DNA of 64,000 bases from JABWCQ01 sp964530625 (GTDB lineage: Bacteria > Electryoneota > RPQS01), in contig CAZHAK010000004.1 in assembly GCA_964530625.1 (NCBI GenBank), positions 1-64,000 on the forward strand. The letters are read 5' to 3'. The notes under the pieces were generated by a model, which worked only from the letters and a program-made list of their open reading frames with translations, was not told where the DNA came from and did not search any database. Below, piece by piece: positions 42,030-51,516 of the stretch. Numbering within the stretch: the first letter of the stretch is position 1; the number at the start of each line of letters is the position of its first letter. A program made the translations under genes and the position numbers.

Positions 42030-42428
42030 CTTATCCTCCTTAACTTCGAGGACTGCGATATGCAAGTCCCCATCTTTCCATTACACACTCATCAAGTCCG
42101 GGTTGAATACCCGAAACTCAAACAAAAACTTAAACTTGGGTCATTTGATCCGGCATATCTTGAGGGTTTACCCTACTAAGTATAGTGCCTGACCTGCATG
42201 CCTCCTCAGTCGATTTCCGGAACTGGAGGCGTACACTTTCAATATCCAAGGCTATCGACCTACTTCTTCGGGGGTCGCCCTGCCTTGATAATTACCTGTT
42301 TTCAAAAGATCTTACAGACTCTTAAAACAGGCCGCCCCCGGTATATGCCGAAGACACTGGATATTAATCAAAACTTGGTCGGATGTCAAGAGATTTTCGT
42401 CATCCCGCAAGAAAAGTCAAAATAGTTC
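42030..42428. other. Intergenic region between ssb and the repeat protein gene
   Basis: 399 bases, not coding as far as I can see. On the minus strand it must hold the promoter of the gene ending at 41136; a TATACT -10-like box is present near 42180, without a clear -35. A GCCTCC/GGAGGC inverted repeat (about 42199-42232) is the only other structure. Confidence 0.45.
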
Positions 42429-42842
42429 TCAGAACGGCAAATCATCATCCATCGGCTGTTCTGAATGGGTCGGTTCAGATTGTGAATGGCTTGATTCTCC
42501 TGAGCTTTCGCTGCCGCCCTTGGGTGTCAGGTTGCGATATGAAAACGCCACGACTTCATAGGACGTACGCTTCTGACCCTCTTTGTCCTCCCAATTGCGA
42601 ATTGAGATCTTCCCTTCAATGTAAACGAGATGACCCTTCTTGAGGTTTTCTGCAACTCTTTCGGCAGCTTGTCCCCAAACTACAATGTTATGCCAAGTCG
42701 TTTCAGAAACCCAATTTCCGCTCTGGTCTTTTCGATTCTCATCCGTCGCTAATGAAAATCGAGAAACTGCGGATCCGCTCGGGGTGTAACGCATTTCAGG
42801 GTCGCGCCCAAGCCTGCCCACTAACGTCACTCTGTTGACCAC
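42429..42842 (-). CDS. ssb: Single-stranded DNA-binding protein
   Basis: 137 residues. OB-fold at 1-108 (VNRVTLVGRLGRDPEMRYTPSG, WHNIVVWGQAAERVAENLKKG, YIEGKISIRNWEDKEGQKR). A Ser/Glu-rich linker follows, and the acidic tip DDDLPF, which binds partner proteins such as RarA and primase, both also encoded in this window. It binds ssDNA as a tetramer during replication and repair. Confidence 0.97.
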   Translation of the reverse strand: MVNRVTLVGRLGRDPEMRYTPSGSAVSRFSLATDENRKDQSGNWVSETTWHNIVVWGQAAERVAENLKKGHLVYIEGKISIRNWEDKEGQKRTSYEVVAFSYRNLTPKGGSESSGESSHSQSEPTHSEQPMDDDLPF

Positions 42843-42911
42843 AATTTACTCCTGGTCTGTTTGAAGAATTATCTGAAAAATTATCAGTGAAAGTTTATTG
42901 AAGCTCCGGAA

Positions 42912-43343
42912 TTAGACCCGGACGGAAGCTCCCTGCGGTTGGCGAGCGGACACCTGCCTCTGTTTCCTACGAGAAAACAGGATCCATATCAGCCCGCCAA
43001 TCAGGATTCCTATCGCATCGGCGATGATATCCCCTGTTTCAGCCGTGCGCGTGGCTGTCTGGCTTTGCAACAGCTCAATTAAGCCTCCCATCCCCAGGCA
43101 GATCAAACTGGCCAGACCGACCGAGCGATACTGCCCGGGTGTACTGTCCAACGCGCCCGCCCAGACGATACTCCCAATCATAAATGCCAGCGCATGAAGG
43201 ACTTTATCCGAAATCGGCGCCGTAATCATCTCTACATTGCGAATCGGAGTGATGGCTAAACTTATAATGACCGCAGACCAAACAACTGCGGAGGCTTCCC
43301 AAAACCGGTGAGACTTGGTTGCGGCGTAGTGTGAGTCGGTCAT
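42912..43343 (-). CDS. VanZ-like membrane protein
   Basis: 143 residues with four hydrophobic segments (AVVWSAVIISLAI, VLHALAFMIGSIVWAGA, SVGLASLICLGMGGLIELLQ, DAIGILIGGLIWILF). The family pattern DKxxHxxxF is present (SDKVLHALAF), as is GDIIADAIGILIG. VanZ-like proteins are often linked to teicoplanin resistance or envelope functions; the role here is unknown. The start overlaps the nnr stop (ATGA), so it is translationally coupled. Confidence 0.88.
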   Translation of the reverse strand: MTDSHYAATKSHRFWEASAVVWSAVIISLAITPIRNVEMITAPISDKVLHALAFMIGSIVWAGALDSTPGQYRSVGLASLICLGMGGLIELLQSQTATRTAETGDIIADAIGILIGGLIWILFSRRKQRQVSARQPQGASVRV

Positions 43344-44875
43344 TCAGTTTCAGGAGTAAGCTCGGCGAAAGCGGACGACAAGTGATTGACCACATCACTG
43401 GGAAGCAACGACACTTCGCCCAGCACGTCGGCGGCGATGTCGGCGGCAAGCCCATGAAGATACGCTCCGCCCCAGCAGGAGGGAACCGACGGAATACCCT
43501 GGGCTAATAGTGACCCGATGATCCCGGTCAGCACGTCGCCCGATCCTCCGGTAGCAAGCCCCGGATTGCCTGTTGTGTTCAGATAAGCCTTGCCATTCGG
43601 CCCAACGGTTGCCGAGGTTGAGCCTTTAACGTGCAGCACGATTTTGTGCGCCTTGGTCAGAACACGGGCTGCCTCGATACGCGAAGAGGCTGAGACTAAT
43701 GGCTTTCCGGTCAGCCGTTCCAGTTCGCCGGGGTGAGGAGTCAATATAGTATTCGCGGGAAGTTGGCTTAACAAATTGTGAGAGGCAATCAGGTTTAGCG
43801 CGTCCGCATCCAAGACCAGCGGACGGTCATAGCTCAGTAACTTATCCAGTAGCCCCGCGGTTTCCGCCTCTTGTCCCAATCCCGGACCGACCGCGACAGC
43901 GTCCGCCCATTTGACAAATGGCTCAAGCTTTTCCCAAGCAGCAGCTGCCAGATGTCCGGACTCGGTCTCCGGCAAGCCGACCGTCATCAGTTCAGGCTGG
44001 CGGGTGACCTCGCCACGAATACTCTCCGGCACAGCCGCGACGACCAGCCCGGCTCCACTTCGCAGCGCTGCCGAAGCGGCCAGTCTTGCCGCGCCACTCA
44101 TGCCGCGAGATCCTGCTACAATCAACAGCTTGCCGAAGTTACCTTTGTGCGAATCACGCGGTCTGTTCGGAAAAAGCGCGGCAAAGTCGTCAAACTCGGG
44201 AATAAAATAGTCCGCGGAAAACAAGTCTTTCGTCGAAAGCGGCAAGGAGATGGGTGCGACGGTGACTTCGCCTGCTCTGTCCCGGCCCGGAGGAAGAAAA
44301 AGACCTGGCTTGCCGCACTGAAATGTGACCGTAAACGTGACGTCCAGCGCTGTGCCGACGTCTTCGCCGGTGTCTGCGTTGACTCCCGTCGGAACATCGA
44401 TCGCCAGTACCGGCAACTCAGTTTGATTCAAGTACTCGATAACTTCCGCCACGAGTCCTTCCGGCGGGCGCATCATGCCCGTGCCGAAGATTGCATCCAC
44501 GACTAAGTCATAATCGCTGAAATCCAGTTCATCAGCGGACTCCGGTATGTTTAACGGAATATCGAGAGTACGAGTCGCACCTAAGTTTGTCTTCGCATCG
44601 CCGGAAATCTTGTCAGGATCACACAAGAGCCATAGCTCCACATCGCAGCCACGGAGGAACAGCTGCCGCGCCAAAGCAAACCCATCGCCGCCATTGTTAC
44701 CGGGGCCGCAGAGAATACCCACCGTGAGGAGTTCGAGATCGCCAAACTCCGACTCGATCAGAGCCAAAGCCTGTAGAGCCGCATTTTCCATCAAGACGGC
44801 GCCGGGAATGCCGAAGTCTTGGATGGCGCGCCGGTCAAAGGCGCGCATTTGGTCTGAGGTAAAGAGAGGAAGCAT
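43340..44875 (-). CDS. nnr: Bifunctional NAD(P)H-hydrate epimerase / ADP-dependent dehydratase
   Basis: 511 residues. The N-terminal epimerase domain (YjeF_N) has GILCGPGNNGGDGFALARQL and the catalytic Asp in VDAIFGTGM. The C-terminal dehydratase domain has HKGNFGKLLIVAGSRGMSGAARLAA, TPHPGELERL and the signature NPGLATGGSGDVLTGIIGSLLAQG. Together they repair hydrated NADH and NADPH. Start ATG 44875, followed downstream by the coupled VanZ-like gene. Confidence 0.96.
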   Translation of the reverse strand: MLPLFTSDQMRAFDRRAIQDFGIPGAVLMENAALQALALIESEFGDLELLTVGILCGPGNNGGDGFALARQLFLRGCDVELWLLCDPDKISGDAKTNLGATRTLDIPLNIPESADELDFSDYDLVVDAIFGTGMMRPPEGLVAEVIEYLNQTELPVLAIDVPTGVNADTGEDVGTALDVTFTVTFQCGKPGLFLPPGRDRAGEVTVAPISLPLSTKDLFSADYFIPEFDDFAALFPNRPRDSHKGNFGKLLIVAGSRGMSGAARLAASAALRSGAGLVVAAVPESIRGEVTRQPELMTVGLPETESGHLAAAAWEKLEPFVKWADAVAVGPGLGQEAETAGLLDKLLSYDRPLVLDADALNLIASHNLLSQLPANTILTPHPGELERLTGKPLVSASSRIEAARVLTKAHKIVLHVKGSTSATVGPNGKAYLNTTGNPGLATGGSGDVLTGIIGSLLAQGIPSVPSCWGGAYLHGLAADIAADVLGEVSLLPSDVVNHLSSAFAELTPETE

Positions 44876-44949
44876 TTCGGGAATTAAACAGATGTTCCCT
44901 AATTTAGGGAATCAAGACGGGATTCTCAAGTGCTAGCCGTGTGTTTGGC

Positions 44950-45363
44950 TCAGGACAGAATCCTTGAAGTGAGTTGGGCTGGCAGCCGGGGCACAAGGTT
45001 TTCAGGCCTCCGAAAGAAGCTATGACGAAAGCGAGCAACTAGCCGATACACAGTGTTGCGGAAAGATTTGGGGAGAAATGAAACGAAAGTAGCAGTTCGC
45101 CACCATCCGGGCCCACAACCGGCTAAGAGGTGTAGGACAGCATCCGACTCGGTCAGTAGTTTGTTCCGTATCGGGTCGTGCACGATAATACTGCGGGGAG
45201 TCAGAGTGATTTGGTGCTCCTGTGCGAATTTACGGTAGGCTTGGGATTGGATCGGCGCAAAGAACAGCGATTGCGACCTGTCCCGCTTCAGCAAAAAAAC
45301 AACGGCCAGGTGGCATAAGCCGCATTGGCCGTCATAAAACGCAATTTTCCCTGACTCACTCAC
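44950..45363 (-). CDS. DCC-family thiol-disulfide oxidoreductase-like protein (DUF393)
   Basis: 137 residues. The family opening IAFYDGQCGLCHLAV carries the DxxCxxC motif near residues 10-17. The rest is a thioredoxin-like small fold (RSQSLFFAPIQSQAY, SIIVHDPI, SDAVLHLLAGCG). Function is poorly known; the CxxC suggests redox activity. Start overlaps the CPBP-protease stop (ATGA), so it is co-translated with it. Confidence 0.88.
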   Translation of the reverse strand: MSESGKIAFYDGQCGLCHLAVVFLLKRDRSQSLFFAPIQSQAYRKFAQEHQITLTPRSIIVHDPIRNKLLTESDAVLHLLAGCGPGWWRTATFVSFLPKSFRNTVYRLVARFRHSFFRRPENLVPRLPAQLTSRILS

Positions 45364-46259
45364 GGGATGCTGTACTCAAGCTCCGGTTTTTCAGCGATAC
45401 GCACTCGCCATGCGCGATAATACCAACTCGATGCACCAATCAGCACAGCGCTTGCGATGATTCCACCTTCTATTCCCATCATACCGCCCGTCCAAAAGTC
45501 GGGGCCATTCAGTTCCACCAAATCAGAATTCCAAAGATCTATCGTGGTTATCGGCAAACCCAGAATCGGGCCTTGAATAAAATTCCATCCGAAGTGAATA
45601 CCAATTGGAAGCCAAAGCGAGCGCGCCTTTAAGAATACGATACCGAGCAGCGCGCCGGCGACAAACAAGTTGGTCAGCAGCAAGATCGATTGGAGGTTAA
45701 AAAAGGCGTAGTGAATCAGCACAAACAGACACGACGAGACAAGTACGCCCGTGGTCGAGCCGAACTTTCCGCGCACCATTTGCTGAACATAACCATGCAC
45801 CATGACCTCTTGAGTCACCACGTTGAACATCAACGCCAGCGTTGACCAAACAAGATCGCGCTCAAATGGGCCGTTTCCGGTACCTGTACCGACCATGCCG
45901 AGGAGAGCAAGCACCCCTAAGACCAACAACACCAACGCCGCTCCAACCAGTGTGCCACCGACAACGTGCGAGAGCGCTTTCTCGCAAGTTAGGCCTATCA
46001 TCGAGAATGGCTGGCGATCAACATATCGAACCATCGCCAATGCGGCCAAGATCACGGTAACCATCGCCAGGAACTCAATCTGAGTCCGCCCGAAGGCTGA
46101 TGCCAAGGTCTCATATTCTGTTTCCGGGAACCTAAAATACGGCAAAACAAACGGAATATAAAGCGCCAGAAAGAGTCCGACAAACAGCACGAGCTTCCAG
46201 CTTGCCGTCCAAAGACGGCGCTGAAAGCTCGTGCCAAAGCCAATATGCTGGTCGGGCAT
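45360..46259 (-). CDS. CPBP-family intramembrane metalloprotease-like protein
   Basis: 299 residues from ATG 46259, chosen because the longer frame runs back into the previous gene. About eight hydrophobic segments. The CPBP (Abi) motifs are visible: FNVVTQEVMVHGYVQQMV in place of EExxxR, FVLIHYAFFN, and FLKARSLWLPIGIHFGWNF. The usual EE is QE and the Arg is not in its normal place, so peptidase activity is uncertain. Family roles include CaaX-type processing and bacteriocin immunity. It lies 17 bases after the sorting-domain protein gene. Confidence 0.85.
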   Translation of the reverse strand: MPDQHIGFGTSFQRRLWTASWKLVLFVGLFLALYIPFVLPYFRFPETEYETLASAFGRTQIEFLAMVTVILAALAMVRYVDRQPFSMIGLTCEKALSHVVGGTLVGAALVLLVLGVLALLGMVGTGTGNGPFERDLVWSTLALMFNVVTQEVMVHGYVQQMVRGKFGSTTGVLVSSCLFVLIHYAFFNLQSILLLTNLFVAGALLGIVFLKARSLWLPIGIHFGWNFIQGPILGLPITTIDLWNSDLVELNGPDFWTGGMMGIEGGIIASAVLIGASSWYYRAWRVRIAEKPELEYSIP

Positions 46260-46276
46260 AGGCAGACTTAGCTGTT

Positions 46277-48400
46277 TTATTTCAGAAGCAGAAGTTTCGT
46301 AATCCGCTCGGCAGTCGGAGTGCGGAGCACTGCAAAGTACGTTCCAGTCGCCATATCTGCGGCATTCCACTGTACGCGATGCACACCCGCCGACAGCGGG
46401 CCGTCATGCAAGACCGCGACTTCCTGACCCGCCAGATTGTGAATCACCACGCGCGCAGTCGTATGCTGCGGCAGAGCGAAGTCAATCGTCGAAAGCGGGT
46501 TGAACGGGTTCGGGAACGCTTCAATGAGGAAATCTTCCGGCACGAAGCCAGGCAGATCGCCCAAGGCACTCGGAATGTACACAATCGGCGTCCACGAAAC
46601 AGAATCGCAGAACTCGAAGTCACAGACGCGGCACTTAATCGTATTCTGATTGATCGCGATGAAACGGTGAGAATACGAGGCGCTGTTCGTGCCGACCGCG
46701 TTGCCATTGGCGAACCACTGGTAGGTCAGCTGTTGGCCGTCCGGATCTTCCGCCAGAACCGCGAAATTGATTGTCGTGTTAAAAATCACGCTGTCAAGAT
46801 CGTCTGGATCCGGAGTCGCGCCCGTAATCACCGGCGGGTTGTTGGTTTGGCCCGGAGTACGAATCGTGGCGCGCACCATCACGTCGCCTTCATTCAAGAG
46901 ACGATTCTCGGCCCACCCGCCAGCAGCTTCCCACGAACGGCGCGAGATGCCGGGAGCGGAAGTCGTGTCCATACCGAATTGTGCCGCTGATCCGTTGCTC
47001 GTGTACCACGCGACATAGAAGCTGCCATTATTGATCACGACCTCTTCATTCGGAATGGTGACACTATTCCAGCCCACAATGGGTGCTGCAATCGTCGAAC
47101 TCCAAATGATATCGCCGGGAGCGCCATTGGCTCCGTTGTCATCAAGGATCTGAACATCGAAGGGGCCAACCGCCACCACAAAAACGCGGGCGCTGAAGAC
47201 TTCACAAGGATAGATCGGCGGGACGAATTCCATCGCCATACCACCTTCGCCGCCAGCCCAACCCCACGGACGCTCGGATGTTCCATCGTCATAAGCTAAC
47301 TCGCCCGGCAGCGTCACGACATGCAATTCAGTACGGACGCTGTTGTTGCCTGCAAATAAGTCACCGGCAAGAGTAACGGTACCTTGTAAACGATAAACAC
47401 CATCAGTATTCGGTATCCAGAGATCCGCGAAACTGACTTCCTGCGTCGCACCCGCATTGAGTGCGCCACCTGTATAGTCACTTTGCGTGATCACTGAGTT
47501 GTTTATCTGGCGCACAGAATAGTTCGCCATGTAAGCAGTTTCGTTCTGATTGCCGGAGTTGCGAATGCGCATCCACGCATCCAACGTGTCACCGTTCAGT
47601 TTGAAGATTCCCTTTGATCCCAAATTTTGCACGTCTGCCATGGCAAGATCATGCACCTGGAACGTGACGACATCGGGATACTCGTATTTAATCGCCGTGT
47701 TATTTGGCGGATAGGTACCGAAGAAATTTGAGATACCGATTTGGCCGGTCAAGTTCTCGATTCCGATTGAGATATTGTTGTTCGAAACATCGCCAGTCGT
47801 GCTTGTTCCGTATTGGAACTTGATAGAGGAGTCGGCGCCTGACAGAATCAATTGGAAGTTGTGATTGCCGAGGTTGCCACCCTGCGCCCATGCGGTGACA
47901 TTCACCCATGAAACAATCAACGTATCGTCGTCATTGCTCCACCAGTAGCACTCGCTCGGATCCGCACTGCTAAAGAACCAGTCGGCCGCATATGGAGCGA
48001 TCACGTCATTCGGAGTGGTCGCCGTCGGGAATTGCGGAATCGGTTGCGCAAGCTGGCCCGCGGTCGAGAATTTGATGTAACCGTTTGAACCGATCCAGAA
48101 TTGCGACACGTTGTACCAGTAGAAACGGAAGTTCCAGCCGAGTGAAAACGGCCCGACAACGTTGTCGTCAGTCAAGCCCGTGACTTCGGTGCCTTCTTCA
48201 GTGATGTCAATCCAACCAAAGACCGGGCCGCCCGGCTCATTGGAATCCTTTGCAATGTAGCCGTAGCTGTCCGGGCCCCATTGCGTGTCGAGGCTTTGAT
48301 GATCACGGTCATCCCAGACGTCGCTGGGGCTGGATCCGCTCTTTGCATAGCCAATCGACAGACCGGCTATCAGTAGTGAAAGTAGAAACCAACGTTTCAT
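46277..48400 (-). CDS. Large secreted protein with C-terminal sorting domain
   Basis: 707 residues; AAGGAG before the ATG and a signal peptide at 1-19. Residues about 40-260 resemble a nidogen/GON-like cold domain also found in the proteins at 55449 and 61593 (SYGYIAKDS, FYWYNVSQFWIGSNGYIKFS, VIAPYAADWFF). The middle has CARDB-like and Ig-like beta domains (QVHDLAMADVQNLG, NNPPVITGATPDPDDLD, LAEDPDGQQLTYQWFANG). It ends with AFPNPFNPLSTIDFAL, VVIHNLAGQEVAVL and LLLLK. No catalytic domain is seen; a surface adhesion or structural role is likely. Confidence 0.85.
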   Translation of the reverse strand: MKRWFLLSLLIAGLSIGYAKSGSSPSDVWDDRDHQSLDTQWGPDSYGYIAKDSNEPGGPVFGWIDITEEGTEVTGLTDDNVVGPFSLGWNFRFYWYNVSQFWIGSNGYIKFSTAGQLAQPIPQFPTATTPNDVIAPYAADWFFSSADPSECYWWSNDDDTLIVSWVNVTAWAQGGNLGNHNFQLILSGADSSIKFQYGTSTTGDVSNNNISIGIENLTGQIGISNFFGTYPPNNTAIKYEYPDVVTFQVHDLAMADVQNLGSKGIFKLNGDTLDAWMRIRNSGNQNETAYMANYSVRQINNSVITQSDYTGGALNAGATQEVSFADLWIPNTDGVYRLQGTVTLAGDLFAGNNSVRTELHVVTLPGELAYDDGTSERPWGWAGGEGGMAMEFVPPIYPCEVFSARVFVVAVGPFDVQILDDNGANGAPGDIIWSSTIAAPIVGWNSVTIPNEEVVINNGSFYVAWYTSNGSAAQFGMDTTSAPGISRRSWEAAGGWAENRLLNEGDVMVRATIRTPGQTNNPPVITGATPDPDDLDSVIFNTTINFAVLAEDPDGQQLTYQWFANGNAVGTNSASYSHRFIAINQNTIKCRVCDFEFCDSVSWTPIVYIPSALGDLPGFVPEDFLIEAFPNPFNPLSTIDFALPQHTTARVVIHNLAGQEVAVLHDGPLSAGVHRVQWNAADMATGTYFAVLRTPTAERITKLLLLK

Positions 48401-48467
48401 GTTTTTGCTCCTTTAAGGCTGCGGGACACCCGGGACCACCGGGAGTCGTATAAAAAAAGTTTATTGT

Positions 48468-48884
48468 TTAAGGTTCGTCGTCGTACTGCTGTCCGGGTTC
48501 ATCCGGAAAGATCATCACTACCGCTCCGGCAGTGGTTCTTGTATGTGTTAATGACACCGATACGCGCATCGGAAATCTTGAATAGGATCCGTGAATCCGC
48601 ACTCGCGGCCCTTTCCCCGGAACCGTCAGGACTTCAACGTCGCGGAAGGCCAGGAATTCGCCGATGCCCGTGCCGAGAGCCTTTGCCACGGCTTCTTTCG
48701 TGGCCCAGCGGGCGGCCAGACACTCTTCGGGTTTAGCGCGCTTCAAACACTCCGCGCGCTCAGATTCCGTGAAAATTCGCTCCAAAAATGCCGCATCGTC
48801 AAGATGCTTGGCTATCCGCTCGACTTCGACTAAGTCAATTCCAAGTGAAGGCAGGATCGGTGTCGGAGGGGATTTATCGGGCAT
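48468..48884 (-). CDS. acpS: Holo-[acyl-carrier-protein] synthase
   Basis: 138 residues. GIDLVEVERIAKHL (Mg-binding Asp) and RWATKEAVAKALGTGIG (the WxxKEA motif with Glu and Lys) are diagnostic, and SVSLTHTRTTAGAVVMI closes the domain. It transfers phosphopantetheine from CoA to ACP. A 13-residue N-terminal and a 14-residue acidic C-terminal extension are slightly longer than usual. It lies 25 bases downstream of the HAD phosphatase. Confidence 0.95.
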   Translation of the reverse strand: MPDKSPPTPILPSLGIDLVEVERIAKHLDDAAFLERIFTESERAECLKRAKPEECLAARWATKEAVAKALGTGIGEFLAFRDVEVLTVPGKGPRVRIHGSYSRFPMRVSVSLTHTRTTAGAVVMIFPDEPGQQYDDEP

Positions 48885-48909
48885 CTAAAACGTATGTACC
48901 GCTGGCTCG

Positions 48910-49614
48910 CTAAAACAACGAGGTCTGGTCTTCGTCAATCTCCATCAGGTTCAGGACTTGGATGAGCTGGCTGATGTCGTCAATGTCGTAATCGGCGCCG
49001 CTCTCTATCGTGTTTTTGGTGTCGCCGTAGCGGGCGAAAACCGTGGTGATGCCCAATTGCTTGGCTCCAACCATATCGCGTTCCGGCCAATCCCCGATCA
49101 TCAAAACCTCTTTGGGGGACATTCCCATTATAGCCAGAGCGCGCTCGAAGGGAATGGGAGACGGCTTGCGATGCCCCGTGTCGTCGAACGTGACGACCGG
49201 ATCAAACATGTGATGCAAATCCAACTGCGCCAGTCTGAGCCACGCGCCCAAGCGCGGAGCATCAGAAATCACCGCAAGCCTTAGTCCCCGCCTGAGCAAC
49301 TCAGCCGCGGTTGAGCGCACATGGGGGTAGGTCACCAAATAGTGGTTGCGCGCGCGGCGATAGGCCACCACTCCGGCGGCTAGCCACTTATAGTCCACCA
49401 CCCGGAAGTGCTTTTGCAGGAAAATATCAAAAATTTCCTGATTTTCAATACCTACTTCATCGTATATGTCATAGATCAGTTTCACGGCGTCGTCGCGCAG
49501 CATGGGCATCCCGCTGTCAATCATAGCCGTCGCCGCGGCATCCACGGCGGCCCGCTTCATCCGCATGAAGTCCAGCAGGGTGTTGTCAAGGTCGAACAGA
49601 ATCCCGCGAATCAT
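48910..49614 (-). CDS. HAD-superfamily hydrolase
   Basis: 234 residues. Motif I is FDLDNTLLDF with the nucleophile Asp, motif II is VISDAP, motif III is HRKPSPIPFERAL with Lys, and motif IV is GDWPERDMVGA. The helical cap lies between motifs I and II, as in subfamily IA. These are phosphatases of small phosphorylated metabolites; the substrate is not evident. Followed by acpS. Confidence 0.92.
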   Translation of the reverse strand: MIRGILFDLDNTLLDFMRMKRAAVDAAATAMIDSGMPMLRDDAVKLIYDIYDEVGIENQEIFDIFLQKHFRVVDYKWLAAGVVAYRRARNHYLVTYPHVRSTAAELLRRGLRLAVISDAPRLGAWLRLAQLDLHHMFDPVVTFDDTGHRKPSPIPFERALAIMGMSPKEVLMIGDWPERDMVGAKQLGITTVFARYGDTKNTIESGADYDIDDISQLIQVLNLMEIDEDQTSLF

Positions 49615-49769
49615 GTCAAAACTGAGCTTTTCCGTGGTTAGTCAAATCACAATCTATTGACTTTCTTGCGAATATGCAAGCTTTTAGGACGTGTCATCCT
49701 TTTTGTAAGTCAGGGAGCTGTCACGGGACGCTAACGACCTATGTTATTGTTTTTCACGGGAAAGGCGCG

Positions 49770-50519
49770 TTGACTTTGAACCACACCTTGGGTATATTGC
49801 ATGGACCATTGCAGATTGCCAGTTTGTTCATTCTACTGAACACAGGATGGGCGACTGAGGGGGTCGCGCCTCCGATTCCGGAGCCGATCGGCTATGTCAC
49901 AGACTATGGTCGCGTGATCGAGCCCGGCATCGAAAGAAAGCTGGCTTCGATCAGCAGCGAACTCGAGCGCAAGACAGGAGTCAGAATCCGCGTCTTGACC
50001 GTTCCGGACCTTGGTGGGCAGAACCTTGATCTCGTGGCCAAGCAGTTAATGGCCGCCTGGTCCGAAACCCCAGAGGTTGCAGCTCGCTCGATTTTGGTCA
50101 TTGACGCCATGGCTGAAAAGAAGATTCGGATCGAGCTTGGCTCTGATATTCCTCATCTGGTGTCAGACGAGGTCAGTCAAAGAGTTCAGCAGCAAGTCAT
50201 TCTGCCGCATCTGGCTCGTGGGGAGCGGGGCCCGGCCTATCTGCTGGCCGTACTCGAACTTTCTGCTGCCATCGCCATGCAGGAGCGAGTGGCGCTCTAT
50301 TCCGTGCCCGGGTATCTGAAGCTCCAGCCTGCCGTGCATCGGCCCGCCACGGCTTCAGCCAATGGCCCATCGGAATTGCTGTTGTTTGTGCCCCTGCTGA
50401 TTTTCATGGTCGGTATGGCCAGATTGGAAAGCAAAATGGCGCGAGCCACGGTCATTTTTGGAGATGTTTTTCGCCGCAAGTGGCGCGGCCGTTACAGGAA
50501 GTTTTGCCACACAACTTAA
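49770..50519 (+). CDS. TPM-domain membrane protein (YgcG-like)
   Basis: About 249 residues from TTG 49770, preferred because GGGAAAGG lies just upstream and a signal peptide follows (LQIASLFILLNTGWA); ATG 49674 is the alternative. The TPM domain is at about 25-145 (IGYVTDYGRVIEPGIERKLASISSELERKTGVRIRVL, RSILVIDAMAEKKIRIELG). A membrane segment (LLLFVPLLIFMVGMA) follows. The Gly/Ser-rich tail usual in this family is replaced by a basic C-terminus (FRRKWRGRYRKF). It precedes a LemA gene, the usual pairing. Confidence 0.85.
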   Translation: MTLNHTLGILHGPLQIASLFILLNTGWATEGVAPPIPEPIGYVTDYGRVIEPGIERKLASISSELERKTGVRIRVLTVPDLGGQNLDLVAKQLMAAWSETPEVAARSILVIDAMAEKKIRIELGSDIPHLVSDEVSQRVQQQVILPHLARGERGPAYLLAVLELSAAIAMQERVALYSVPGYLKLQPAVHRPATASANGPSELLLFVPLLIFMVGMARLESKMARATVIFGDVFRRKWRGRYRKFCHTT

Positions 50520-50551
50520 TCCGTTGGATTACCTAGCCCTTTTTTACTCGA

Positions 50552-51088
50552 TTGAAATCTTTGCGTTTCGCAGCAATCGTCTTTATCGTGTTCCTTCTGG
50601 CCGGCTTTGCGCTGGCTTTTTCCGTTTACCAGAATTATACGGCTCTGGCTGAACAAAACAGTCGAATTAAGACGCATTTCACGGCGTGGGAAGCGGCGAT
50701 GGCACCGCGTGTGACCATGCTCCGCGACCTTGCGGAAATCACTGAGCCTTATGATCACAGGGCAACCCAAGCTCAAGACGAAGCCGATCGGATTTTGGCC
50801 GAAGCTCCCGGTGGATCAGGTCCCCAAGCCCGGATTGCCATGTACACAATTCTGGAAAATGCGCTGGCCAGCTTGCATGGACTCGCGATACGATATCCGC
50901 AGTTGCGGGAGTCCGACCTGTTCCGAGAATGGGAGACCGGCTACTTGAGAAATCAGATTGCCGCTGACGGCGCGAGAACAGGATACAACTCAGCGGTTAG
51001 AGCGTACAACAACATACTGGACTCGTTTTCCGGCAAGTTGATCGCGTTGTTGTTCACTGTCCCACCCAAGCCCCTGATTCCGGAGTAG
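50552..51088 (+). CDS. LemA-family protein
   Basis: 178 residues from TTG 50552. N-terminal membrane anchor (FAAIVFIVFLLAGFALAF), then the helical LemA domain (VYQNYTALAEQ, QARIAMYTILENALASLHGLAIRYPQL, ARTGYNSAVRAYNNILDSFSG). LemA proteins are membrane-anchored helical proteins of unclear role, commonly next to TPM proteins as here (32 bases apart). A strong terminator follows. Confidence 0.9.
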   Translation: MKSLRFAAIVFIVFLLAGFALAFSVYQNYTALAEQNSRIKTHFTAWEAAMAPRVTMLRDLAEITEPYDHRATQAQDEADRILAEAPGGSGPQARIAMYTILENALASLHGLAIRYPQLRESDLFREWETGYLRNQIAADGARTGYNSAVRAYNNILDSFSGKLIALLFTVPPKPLIPE

Positions 51089-51158
51089 GGACAACACCAT
51101 CCCTATGGGCGGCCTCCGGCTGTCCGCATGAATCCCCCAGAGGACTGTAGGGAGATAG

Positions 51159-51188
51159 AAAAACCGCACTGTGTGAGATGCGGTTTTT
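51159..51188 (+). terminator. Intrinsic terminator after the TPM-LemA pair
   Basis: AAAAACCGCA and TGCGGTTTTT form a 10-bp stem, with the T-tract on the plus strand, 70 bases after the LemA stop. Confidence 0.85.
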
Positions 51189-51238
51189 GAATTTCTAAAC
51201 GTTATATTAACACACGCACGATCTGCGTGCCTGCACGG

Positions 51239-51436
51239 CTACGGAGCGGGCGGAGGCACCAATTGAGGACTATCCTCTACTCGGGCTGGGGCCTCTAAAT
51301 CAATAATTTTGGTTGAAATCGTGGAAATCTGCCCATTGCAGGGATTTTCTACCATCAATCGATACCAATCGTCCTGTTCCGGTGCAGCTTCCACAAAAAC
51401 AAGCCAGTGGGGGTGTTTTTCATCGTATTTCATCAT
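51239..51436 (-). CDS. Small hypothetical protein
   Basis: 65 residues from ATG 51436 with GAGGA five bases upstream. HPHWLVFVEAAPEQDDWYRLMVENPC looks like a short beta domain; the tail is Pro-rich. No leader, no known family. It is isolated between two plus-strand units and could be a chance frame, but the start signal supports it. Confidence 0.4.
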   Translation of the reverse strand: MMKYDEKHPHWLVFVEAAPEQDDWYRLMVENPCNGQISTISTKIIDLEAPARVEDSPQLVPPPAP

Positions 51437-51516
51437 AGTCCTCTTTTGTTCACTCCCCCTTTTAACTCCGGAAATGGCAACAAAGATGCCACGGACGTAA
51501 GCCTAATTATTTCAAA

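Noticed and set aside
44889..44914. Inverted repeat TTCCCTAA/TTAGGGAA upstream of nnr
   Set aside because: A short AT-rich palindrome without a T-tract; possibly an operator, but with nothing else to support it I did not list it as a feature.
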